The notes under the pieces were generated by a model, which had not been told where the DNA came from, did not search any database, and was given only the letters and a program-made list of their open reading frames with translations. Of a DNA stretch of 64,000 nt, positions 1-7,186 are shown piece after piece. The number at the start of each line of letters is the position of its first letter. Within the stretch, counting starts at the first letter, position 1. Source of the stretch: Pseudoalteromonas aliena SW19 (GTDB lineage: Bacteria; Pseudomonadota; Gammaproteobacteria; Enterobacterales; Alteromonadaceae); NCBI RefSeq assembly GCF_014905615.1, contig NZ_AQGU01000027.1, positions 310,001-374,000 of the forward strand. Reading direction: 5' to 3'. The translations under genes and the position numbers were made by a program.

Positions 1-1061
1 CTGAGTCTATTCGCCGAGCTATAGACGAAGCTGAATTAATGGCCGATTGTCGCATTAGCTCAGTGTACTTGGGTATCTCTGGTAAACATATTCAATGCCA
101 AAACGAAAGCGGCGTAGTGGCTATTAACAATACCGAAGTGACGGATGAAGACATTGAAAATGTTATTCATATCGCGCGTTCGGTACCTATTTCGGCTGAA
201 CGTAAAATGCTGCATGCTCTGCCGCAAGAGTACAGTATTGACATGCAAGAGGGTATTAAAAACCCATTGGGCATGAGTGGCGTTCGAATGGAAGCACGTG
301 CACATATTATTACGTGTTCAAACGATATGGCTAAAAACATTGAAAAATGCGTACACCGTTGTGGCCTTGAAGTCGATCAACTTATTTTTACAGCATTAGC
401 ATCGTGTTATTCAGTGCTGACACCCGATGAAAAAGAGCTCGGTGTTGCTGTACTTGATATTGGTGGTGGTACAATGGATATCACTATTTATATTAATGGC
501 GCGCTGCGTCATTCAGCGGTTATTCCTGTCGCCGGTAATCAAGTGACGGGTGATATTGCAAAAATATTTCGTACACCTATATCACATGCAGAGTCACTCA
601 AAGTACAATATGCATGTGCAAGTAGCCAAATGGCAAGTAGCGAAGACACAATTGAAGTACCAAGCGTGGGCGGACGACCAGCAAGATTGATGTCGCGTCA
701 TACGTTATCAGAGGTTGTTGAACCTCGTTTTAGAGAATTATTTGAATTGGCGATGGAAGAAATTCGTCGTTCGGGTTTAGAAGACCAAATTGCGGCAGGC
801 CTAGTTATAACAGGCGGAACTGCTAAAATGACTGGCGCAATGGAAGTGGCAGAAGACATTTTCCAAATGCCAGTAAGAATAGGCAAACCAATCGGGATAG
901 TTGGTTTGACAGACTACGTAGATGATCCTTCGTACGCAACCGCTGTTGGTTTGTTACAATACGGCCGTACCATGCAATCGATGAATGCACAAAAGTCGAA
1001 AGCAGAGGATAACAATAATTGGTGGAACCGCATTGCAAAATGGTTTCAAGGCGAGTTTTAA
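1..1061 (+). CDS. ftsA: Cell division protein FtsA (5' end outside window)
   Basis: FtsA is the actin-like ATPase that tethers FtsZ polymers to the inner membrane and recruits later divisome proteins. The reading frame is already open at the window edge (codons from base 3 read ESIRRAIDEAEL), so about 350 C-terminal residues of a roughly 410-420-residue protein are visible. The actin-fold phosphate loop is seen in VLDIGGGTMD and the adenosine-binding loop in VITGGTAKM. The C-terminus ends in the tryptophan-rich amphipathic helix NNWWNRIAKWFQGEF, the expected membrane-targeting sequence. It stops 21 bases before ftsZ, the conserved order of the division cluster. The ATG at 39 is internal, not the start. 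The identification is secure. Confidence 0.97.
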   Translation, partial: ESIRRAIDEAELMADCRISSVYLGISGKHIQCQNESGVVAINNTEVTDEDIENVIHIARSVPISAERKMLHALPQEYSIDMQEGIKNPLGMSGVRMEARAHIITCSNDMAKNIEKCVHRCGLEVDQLIFTALASCYSVLTPDEKELGVAVLDIGGGTMDITIYINGALRHSAVIPVAGNQVTGDIAKIFRTPISHAESLKVQYACASSQMASSEDTIEVPSVGGRPARLMSRHTLSEVVEPRFRELFELAMEEIRRSGLEDQIAAGLVITGGTAKMTGAMEVAEDIFQMPVRIGKPIGIVGLTDYVDDPSYATAVGLLQYGRTMQSMNAQKSKAEDNNNWWNRIAKWFQGEF

Positions 1062-1082
1062 TGCTCAAGTCGGAGAGTAAAC

Positions 1083-2333
1083 ATGTTTGATATAATGGAA
1101 CAACACAGCGAAGAAGCTGTCATAAAGGTAATAGGCGTGGGCGGTGGCGGCGGTAACGCTGTTGAGCACATGGTAAAACAACAGATTGAAGGCGTGCGCT
1201 TTATAGCCGCTAATACGGATGCACAAGCATTACGTAATTCATCTGCAGATATTACAGTGCAATTGGGCACGCAAATAACCTCTGGGCTGGGTGCGGGCGC
1301 AAATCCTGATGTAGGCCGTCAATCGGCTGAAGAAGATGCTGATACCATTCGTGCTAGCCTTGAAGGCGCAGATATGGTCTTTATTGCAGCGGGTATGGGC
1401 GGTGGTACAGGTACTGGTGCAGCACCGGTAGTTGCTAAAATAGCAAAAGAGCTAGGTATTTTAACTGTTGCAGTCGTAACACGTCCTTTTGACTTTGAAG
1501 GCAAAAAACGTGCAGCAGCCGCTGAGCAAGGTATTAATGAATTGTCAGAAATTGTAGATTCGCTTATTACAATTCCGAACAATAAATTACTTAAAGTTTT
1601 AGGGAAAGGGACTACACTTCTAGATGCCTTCGCTAAAGCAAATGACGTATTATTTGGCGCGGTTCAAGGTATTGCAGAGCTAATTACACGTTCTGGTTTA
1701 ATTAACGTGGATTTCGCCGATGTAAGAACGGTAATGTCTGCAATGGGTACTGCTATGATGGGAACTGCATCTGCATCAGGCCCTGATCGTGCCCAAGAAG
1801 CAGCAGAAGCGGCTATTTCAAGCCCATTACTAGAAGACGTTGATTTAACCGGCGCTAAAGGTATCTTGGTTAATATTACCGCCGGTATGGACATTGCGAT
1901 TGAAGAATTTGAAATTGTGGGTAATCACGTTAAAGCGCTTGCGTCAGAAAACGCAACGGTTGTTGTTGGTGCAGTTATTGACCCAGAAATGACAGATGAA
2001 TTACGAGTAACAGTTGTTGCAACTGGCTTAGGAGGCGATCGTCGCCCGCAGTTTGGTATTGTAGATAACGGCTTTAAAAAAGCATCAGGTTCTGATGTTG
2101 CAAGTTCTTCAAACCAATCGAGCAGCATGTACGTACCAAGCTTTGCGAGTCAAGGCACAAGCACTGAAGAAAGTAGTACTGCTAATGCAAAAGTTGAGAG
2201 CAAAGAACAAGCGCCTTCTTCTAGCTCAAATAGCAATATGAGTTCTTCAACGCAAAGCAGTAAAAAAGCGGATAAATCAGAAGGCAGTGATTATTTTGAT
2301 ATCCCCGCTTTTTTACGTAAACAAGCTGATTAA
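1083..2333 (+). CDS. ftsZ: Cell division GTPase FtsZ
   Basis: FtsZ is the tubulin-like GTPase that forms the cytokinetic ring at mid-cell. Of 416 residues, the first 320 or so form the GTPase core: the glycine-rich loop [11 protein letters not shown] (about 17-27), the tubulin signature [10 protein letters not shown] (106-115), and the T7 synergy loop NVDFADVR (208-215) that completes the active site of the next subunit. A long serine-rich linker follows (about 330-400). The tail [14 protein letters not shown] is the conserved peptide that binds FtsA and ZipA. A GGAGAG ribosome site lies just ahead of the ATG. It is probably co-transcribed with ftsA. Length and all motifs are normal. Confidence 0.99.
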   Translation: MFDIMEQHSEEAVIKVIGVGGGGGNAVEHMVKQQIEGVRFIAANTDAQALRNSSADITVQLGTQITSGLGAGANPDVGRQSAEEDADTIRASLEGADMVFIAAGMGGGTGTGAAPVVAKIAKELGILTVAVVTRPFDFEGKKRAAAAEQGINELSEIVDSLITIPNNKLLKVLGKGTTLLDAFAKANDVLFGAVQGIAELITRSGLINVDFADVRTVMSAMGTAMMGTASASGPDRAQEAAEAAISSPLLEDVDLTGAKGILVNITAGMDIAIEEFEIVGNHVKALASENATVVVGAVIDPEMTDELRVTVVATGLGGDRRPQFGIVDNGFKKASGSDVASSSNQSSSMYVPSFASQGTSTEESSTANAKVESKEQAPSSSSNSNMSSSTQSSKKADKSEGSDYFDIPAFLRKQAD

Positions 2334-2344
2334 TAAAATAGTAC

Positions 2345-2367
2345 TTTCGTTCGTAATTTGAACGAAA
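2345..2367 (+). terminator. Hairpin between ftsZ and lpxC, possible weak terminator
   Basis: Arms TTTCGTTC (2345-2352) and GAACGAAA (2360-2367) are perfect complements with a 7-nt loop, 11 bases after the ftsZ stop. The stem is AU-rich and no uninterrupted U tract follows, so it may attenuate rather than end ftsZ transcription. It lies directly upstream of the lpxC promoter. Confidence 0.4.
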
Positions 2368-2368
2368 A

Positions 2369-2397
2369 TTGGATTTTAGGTGTATTTATGTTAAAAT
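2369..2397 (+). promoter_or_regulatory. Sigma-70 promoter for lpxC
   Basis: A -35 box TTGGAT (2369-2374) and a -10 box TAAAAT (2392-2397) are separated by exactly 17 bases and lie 40 bases upstream of the lpxC ATG. This is a good vegetative promoter match and would let lpxC be expressed independently of the upstream division genes. Confidence 0.6.
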
Positions 2398-2436
2398 CCG
2401 CCGTCTGAATGTAATTAATTTTAAGTGAGCGAACCT

Positions 2437-3348
2437 ATGATTAAACAGCGTACGATTGCACAAGTAGTCAAAGCCATAGGAATTGGACTTCATAAAGGTG
2501 AGAAGGTCACAATAACTCTCCGACCTGCGAGCGCAAATACTGGGATTGTATTTCGCCGTGTAGACCTTGATCCGGTTGTTGATTTTGAAACAACACCTGA
2601 AGCCGTTGGTGATACGCAATTATGTACCTGTTTAATTAATAAAGATGGCGTTCGCTTATCGACTACTGAGCATCTTATTGCAGCAGTTGCTGCAATGGGG
2701 ATTGATAATCTAATTGTTGAATTAGACAGCTCAGAAGTGCCGATTATGGATGGTAGTGCATTACCATTCATATACTTGTTACAAAAAGGTGGTATTGAAG
2801 AGCAAAATACGGCTAAACGCTTTATTCGAATCAAAGAAAAAGTACGTATTGAAGAAGATGGTAAGTGGGCTGAAGTTGAGCCGTATGATGGTTTTCATAT
2901 CGACTTTGAAATTGCATTTAACCATCCAGCTATCAACGAAAGTCGCCAACGTATTGGTTTAGATATAACAACACAAAGCTTTATTGAAGAAATCAGTCGC
3001 GCGCGTACTTTTGGATTTATGAAAGACATTGAATACATGCATGCAAACAACCTAGCGCTAGGTGGTAGTATGGATAGTGCTGTGGTACTTGATGAATTCA
3101 AAGTTTTAAATCCTAACGGTTTACGTTATAGCGATGAGTTTGTTAAGCACAAGATATTAGACTGTGTTGGTGACATGTTTATGACAGGTCATAACCTTTT
3201 AGGTAAAGTAACCGCATTTAAATCAGGTCATGATTTAAATAATAAATTACTTCGTAAAATAATGGCAACAGAGTCAGCATGGGAGTGGGCTACATTTGAA
3301 ACGCCTGTAACGATGCCTGCACCCGGTCTTGAGTTAGCTCATACCTAA
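2437..3348 (+). CDS. lpxC: UDP-3-O-acyl-N-acetylglucosamine deacetylase LpxC
   Basis: LpxC is the zinc-dependent deacetylase that commits UDP-acyl-GlcNAc to lipid A synthesis. The start is placed at ATG 2437 ([10 protein letters not shown]), which matches the family N-terminus. An in-frame GTG at 2425 would add four residues not found in the family. With this start the zinc ligands fall at His79 (TTEHL), His238 and Asp242 (HKILD), and His265 (SGHDL), the same numbers as in E. coli, and the length (303) is also typical. It follows ftsZ in the usual order and has its own promoter at 2369-2397. A strong terminator follows at 3381. The identification is secure. Confidence 0.98.
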   Translation: MIKQRTIAQVVKAIGIGLHKGEKVTITLRPASANTGIVFRRVDLDPVVDFETTPEAVGDTQLCTCLINKDGVRLSTTEHLIAAVAAMGIDNLIVELDSSEVPIMDGSALPFIYLLQKGGIEEQNTAKRFIRIKEKVRIEEDGKWAEVEPYDGFHIDFEIAFNHPAINESRQRIGLDITTQSFIEEISRARTFGFMKDIEYMHANNLALGGSMDSAVVLDEFKVLNPNGLRYSDEFVKHKILDCVGDMFMTGHNLLGKVTAFKSGHDLNNKLLRKIMATESAWEWATFETPVTMPAPGLELAHT

Positions 3349-3380
3349 TCAGTATTAAAGTTGAGCTTATAAACAGCTAT

Positions 3381-3410
3381 AAAAAATGACGCTAATTAGC
3401 GTCATTTTTT
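3381..3410. terminator. Bidirectional terminator between lpxC and yjjG
   Basis: Arms AAAAAATGACGCTAA and TTAGCGTCATTTTTT form a perfect 15-bp stem with T tracts on both strands. It lies between two convergent genes, so it can end lpxC on the plus strand and yjjG on the minus strand. Confidence 0.9.
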
Positions 3411-3428
3411 TGCGTAAAATTCACTCAA

Positions 3429-4103
3429 TTATAACTCCAAAATAGCTTGTAACTGATTTAAATGAGTTACTGTATAGGTTGGCTTTATTCCGTCGGCTAA
3501 TTGCTCACCAGGATGCTGTAACCAGCAAGTATCAATACCAGCATTGTTGCCGCCAAGTATGTCACTTGCCGCGGTATCACCTACCATAAGTATCTCGCTT
3601 TTATCTGGGTTACCCATTAGCTCAAATGTGTGCTCGAAAATCGCTTTATTTGGTTTTGCTATACCCACAAGTTCAGATATTACTAACCATTCAAACATAT
3701 CTTTTAAGCCAGTATGCTCAAGGCGTACTGTTTGTAGGCGGGCAAATCCATTAGTAATAATACCTAATCGAGCATTTGGCTTAAGTTTATTTAAAAGCTC
3801 AATAGCACCGGGTAATGGCTCGCAAATTTGCGCCATCGCATCTAAAAAAGCATCGTTTAGCTCTTTTGCGGGCACATTAAGCTTTGAAGCCCACTCATTA
3901 AAGCGTGTTATTTGTAAGTAATCTGCGCTAATAGTGCCATTTTGATAATCAATCCACAGCTGCTTATTGGTTTTTTGATAATGAATATAATCGTCTTGGC
4001 TAAAATCTACGTTGTAAGCTTTAAACATGCGAGTCATGCCCGCTAAAATATCAAACCTAAATAAGGTTTCGTCTGCATCAAACAATACATAGTTGTATTT
4101 CAT
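3429..4103 (-). CDS. yjjG: Pyrimidine 5'-nucleotidase YjjG (HAD family)
   Basis: This HAD-superfamily phosphatase hydrolyses dUMP, dTMP and non-canonical pyrimidine monophosphates, a house-cleaning activity. The four HAD motifs are present: DADET (9-13) with the nucleophile Asp9 and acid Asp11, TNG (117-119), Lys150, and GDTAASD (175-181). An alpha-helical cap lies between motifs I and II, as in the YjjG/YfnB group. Length (224) matches the E. coli protein. It is the last gene of a minus-strand run prkB-yjjX-yjjG, 13 bases after yjjX, and both neighbours deal with damaged or aberrant nucleotides. It ends at the terminator shared with lpxC. Confidence 0.9.
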   Translation of the reverse strand: MKYNYVLFDADETLFRFDILAGMTRMFKAYNVDFSQDDYIHYQKTNKQLWIDYQNGTISADYLQITRFNEWASKLNVPAKELNDAFLDAMAQICEPLPGAIELLNKLKPNARLGIITNGFARLQTVRLEHTGLKDMFEWLVISELVGIAKPNKAIFEHTFELMGNPDKSEILMVGDTAASDILGGNNAGIDTCWLQHPGEQLADGIKPTYTVTHLNQLQAILEL

Positions 4104-4116
4104 TCAACTTCCTAAA

Positions 4117-4662
4117 TTAATTTGTTTGGCTGTAGAGATCTACATGTAGAAAGGGCGCCATAGCTAAAGTGAGTGCTTGTGTATAGGTGCTTTCACGCGT
4201 GGCGTGGTTGTTTGTAAGTAACCCAATAGCGCCCCCTTTTTGTTTAACGTTGATAGTATTAAATGCCTTGTCCATTACGTCGCCAAGTTCTTCGCCTTTA
4301 AGTAATGCGTTATAAAGCACTTGAGGCAAGGGGAGGTTGCTGCTGCGCCCTACAACTTGATTTAAGGCATTATCAATAACTACGTAAGCAAAGGTTGCTG
4401 CACCATAGCTAAATTGCTCTGCACCGCCTTCCATTGCCACGTAGTAGTGAGCTTGGTGATGCTCTTTGCAATAATTAACACGATTTTGTGCGCCAATACG
4501 TGTTTCGTCTTCGCCAATCGGCTGTTCTGGAACGCCTGAGGGAGCATTAACACCTTCACAGTTAATAGTATGGGCGGGAAAATACATAGAAAAAATATGC
4601 TTAGCGGCATTTATTTTTACAGGATTTTTAGAACCAACAATAATTTTTAATTGTTGTGACAT
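4117..4662 (-). CDS. yjjX: Inosine/xanthosine triphosphatase YjjX
   Basis: YjjX hydrolyses ITP and XTP to the diphosphates, keeping deaminated purines out of nucleic acids. The N-terminus (KIIVGSKNPVKINAA) is the phosphate-binding signature of this ITPase-like fold. Further conserved parts are GVNAPSGVPEQPIGEDET, the AMEGGAE acidic segment and GGAIGLLT near the C-terminus. At 181 residues it is close to the E. coli protein (about 170). It lies between prkB (84 bases) and yjjG (13 bases) on the same strand, so it is probably co-transcribed with them. The substrate is taken from the family and not shown by the sequence. Confidence 0.9.
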   Translation of the reverse strand: MSQQLKIIVGSKNPVKINAAKHIFSMYFPAHTINCEGVNAPSGVPEQPIGEDETRIGAQNRVNYCKEHHQAHYYVAMEGGAEQFSYGAATFAYVVIDNALNQVVGRSSNLPLPQVLYNALLKGEELGDVMDKAFNTINVKQKGGAIGLLTNNHATRESTYTQALTLAMAPFLHVDLYSQTN

Positions 4663-4746
4663 ACAGATCTCATTTTAAACAAAATCAGCAGTGTACGTGA
4701 GTTAGCGTTAACAAAAAAGAGTAGCAAGGCTAATTAAATAGGCTAA

Positions 4747-5646
4747 TCAAATAGGCAAATCAAGTGGGGCTAAGTTTTCTAATGCGCGCTTTTTTAAAAT
4801 AATATCTTTAATGAGAGGGGTAAGTACCAACTCCATTGCTAAACCCATTTTACCACCAGGCACCACAAGTGTATTGATACGGGACATAAAGCTGCCTTCG
4901 ATCATGCGTAAATAATACGGAAAATCAACATCATCAATTCCTCTAAAGCGAATAACGACAAAGCTTTCATCAAGTGATGGAATATCTTTTGCGCTAAATG
5001 GGTTTGAGGTATCAACTGTTGGTACACGCTGAAAGTTTATATGCGTACGCGAGAATTGCGGAGTAATGTGATTAATATAGTCATCCATGCTACGTACAAT
5101 AGACCCCATAACAGCTTCGCGAGAATGGCCACGTTCAGAAGTATCACGGATTAGCTTTTGAATCCATTCAAGGTTAATAATAGGTACCATGCCTATTAAT
5201 AAGTCGACATGTTTCGCTACATCTACATCCTGATCGACAACGCCACCATGTAAACCTTCGTAAAATAAAATATCAGTGTTTTGATCAAGATCTTGCCAAG
5301 GAGTGAACGTACCAGGTAATTGATTGTAGGGAACAGCCTCATCAAATGTGTGTAAATAGCGACGTAATTTGCCTTGTCCAGTTTCGCCATAATTGCTAAA
5401 TAATGCTTCTAGCGCGCTGAAGTCATTGGCTTCTCGGCCAAAGTAACTAATGTGTTTGCCTTCTTGTTGTGCTTCACGTACTTTTTTATCCATTTCAGGG
5501 CGAGTGTAACGATGAAAGCTATCTCCTTCGATAAAAGCAGCTTGAATATTAAGGCTACGAAAAATATGTTTAATTGCATTGGTTGTGGTGGTTGTACCCG
5601 CACCCGATGAACCAGTTATTGCAATAATAGGGTTTTTAGCTGACAT
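4747..5646 (-). CDS. prkB: Phosphoribulokinase-family P-loop kinase (PrkB-like)
   Basis: The P-loop GSSGAGTTTTT (12-22) and motifs such as EGDSFHRY, FYEGLHGG and PIINLEWIQKLIRD place this 299-residue protein in the phosphoribulokinase/uridine kinase superfamily, in the E. coli PrkB-like branch. Phosphoribulokinase makes ribulose-1,5-bisphosphate, but heterotrophic gammaproteobacteria carrying this branch usually lack RuBisCO, and no Calvin-cycle gene lies nearby. The true substrate is therefore uncertain. It is the first gene of a minus-strand run with yjjX and yjjG. An AGAGAA ribosome site precedes the ATG. Family placement is firm; function is open. Confidence 0.85.
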   Translation of the reverse strand: MSAKNPIIAITGSSGAGTTTTTNAIKHIFRSLNIQAAFIEGDSFHRYTRPEMDKKVREAQQEGKHISYFGREANDFSALEALFSNYGETGQGKLRRYLHTFDEAVPYNQLPGTFTPWQDLDQNTDILFYEGLHGGVVDQDVDVAKHVDLLIGMVPIINLEWIQKLIRDTSERGHSREAVMGSIVRSMDDYINHITPQFSRTHINFQRVPTVDTSNPFSAKDIPSLDESFVVIRFRGIDDVDFPYYLRMIEGSFMSRINTLVVPGGKMGLAMELVLTPLIKDIILKKRALENLAPLDLPI

Positions 5647-5803
5647 GTTAATTCTCTTTTTTAGGACCCGATTTTATAACCAGACTAAACTTAACACTAT
5701 TTTAAGTTGTTTGGATATTTTAAGCGTTGACTGACTCAGGCCAAGTGACGGCATCAGCGAATAACGTTATCATGAGGTGCTTAAAATTAAAACGAGAGAA
5801 AGC

Positions 5804-6679
5804 ATGAAACTTATTAAACCATTACTAGGCTTCTTTTGCGTAAGTGTCCTGAGCCTAGGTATAGCAAACGCTAGTATGCCAAAAAGCCAAATATTACTTG
5901 CTGATTTAAATACACCTTATGGCTTGCAAGTGACGATAGTGAGCGATAAAACAAGTTATAACAATCAGCCTTACTTAACCAGTACAGGTTTATATTTTAC
6001 TTACGAGGTATTAGTTGGTGATAAAAGCCAAACTGATATTGCCTACTACGACTTAACAACTCAGCAGGTTAGCAATCTCACCAAGTCAGCTGTCAGCGAA
6101 TATTCGCCAACATTGATGCCAGATAAAAGTAATTTATCAGCTATTGTAGTTGAAGCCGATGGTAAGCAAAAACTCTGGCAATATTCACCTTTAAGTGAGG
6201 GGCCCGCAACACGAATTTTTGATTGGATAGAGCCCGTTGGTTATCATGCTTGGGGTATTAAGAATGATTTAGTGATGTTTATTTTAGGTGAGCCCCACAC
6301 ACTTCAATATACTTCAGTAGAGGCTGCTAAAGGTCAGGTTGTTGCAAGCAACATTGGCCGCACGCTTATTTATAATAACTCGACTGCTACATTTTTATTT
6401 AGTTACACTAAAAACGAACAACACATTTTAGCTAGCTTTAACCCTCAAAATAAACAGGTTGAAGACTTACTAAGGTTACCATCTCAAGTTCAAGATTTTA
6501 TTTTAAAAGACGATGCAACGATTGCTTACGCTATTAAAAACCGTGTTTATCAGCGCAAGCTTAATGGCAGTAATGAAATATCGCAATGGCTTGATTTAAG
6601 CACTTACTGTAAAACGAATATAACAAGAATGAGTTATAACAATGAAAAGCTCGCTTTTGTATGTGATATAACGAAGTAA
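5804..6679 (+). CDS. Exported protein of unknown function, possibly TolB-like beta-propeller
   Basis: I do not recognise a named family. The N-terminus (MKLIKPLLGFF..LSLGIANA) is a typical Sec signal peptide, so the product is probably periplasmic. ATG 5804 is preferred over the in-frame GTG at 5777 because a GAGAGAAAG ribosome site lies just before it and the signal peptide then starts correctly. The mature part is rich in beta strands with repeating pieces such as DIAYYDLTTQQVSNLT, SEYSPTLMPDKSNLSAIV and KLWQYSPL. These resemble the D-hydrophobic-x-T-G and SPxxSPDG strand pattern of TolB/WD40-like propellers. It stands alone between the divergent prkB unit and a small unknown gene. The propeller idea is an inference. 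Confidence 0.7.
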   Translation: MKLIKPLLGFFCVSVLSLGIANASMPKSQILLADLNTPYGLQVTIVSDKTSYNNQPYLTSTGLYFTYEVLVGDKSQTDIAYYDLTTQQVSNLTKSAVSEYSPTLMPDKSNLSAIVVEADGKQKLWQYSPLSEGPATRIFDWIEPVGYHAWGIKNDLVMFILGEPHTLQYTSVEAAKGQVVASNIGRTLIYNNSTATFLFSYTKNEQHILASFNPQNKQVEDLLRLPSQVQDFILKDDATIAYAIKNRVYQRKLNGSNEISQWLDLSTYCKTNITRMSYNNEKLAFVCDITK

Positions 6680-6752
6680 AGCAGACAAATAAATTCAGAT
6701 TTTATTGTGTATGCGTTAATCTAATGCGTAAATTAACTAATAGGGATTACAC

Positions 6753-7118
6753 GTGGCTTATAGTGCAGACGAGCTGACAGAGCAGCTTATTAAATTACAA
6801 TGCAGAAGTAATTTTAAGATTAAAAATATTGCAGAATACATGTTAGTAAACTCTAAAGAAGCTTTTTATACTCATAGTGAAAGTGGCAAAGGTAAAATAG
6901 TAATTCGCCCTGCATTTGAAGTATTTAGCGATGATTTTAGTGATATTGATGGCGTAACACGTGCGCAAGGGTATTTTCATAGCAGCGAGATGACACGCTT
7001 CCCGACACGTATTTTTAAAAGTGCTCAACCTATTCACTATGGTGTGGCATTTAAAATAAACTCTGAGCAAGCAGCAAAAGACTTTATAGCTAAGCTAACT
7101 ATGATTATTGGTAATTAA
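6753..7118 (+). CDS. Conserved hypothetical protein, 121 residues
   Basis: A small soluble protein with no signal peptide or membrane segment and no motif that I can assign. It starts at GTG 6753 behind an AGGGA ribosome site; no better in-frame ATG is available upstream. The composition is balanced and the frame is intact up to a strong terminator at 7128-7159, so it is probably a real gene. It lies 73 bases after the exported protein gene on the same strand and may share its transcript. Nothing in the neighbourhood suggests a role. Confidence 0.6.
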   Translation: MAYSADELTEQLIKLQCRSNFKIKNIAEYMLVNSKEAFYTHSESGKGKIVIRPAFEVFSDDFSDIDGVTRAQGYFHSSEMTRFPTRIFKSAQPIHYGVAFKINSEQAAKDFIAKLTMIIGN

Positions 7119-7127
7119 TAAAACATA

Positions 7128-7159
7128 AAAAGCCGCTGAATTTATATTCAGCGGCTTTT
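7128..7159. terminator. Bidirectional terminator
   Basis: Arms AAAAGCCGCTGAAT (7128-7141) and ATTCAGCGGCTTTT (7146-7159) pair perfectly around a 4-nt loop. It lies between the convergent small unknown gene and the M1 aminopeptidase gene, with T runs on both strands. Confidence 0.9.
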
Positions 7160-7186
7160 GTATTTTTATAGCTTAATCACTAAGAA

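Noticed and set aside
2425..2436. GTG start giving a longer LpxC
   Set aside because: The ATG at 2437 matches the family N-terminus and puts the zinc ligands at the standard positions.
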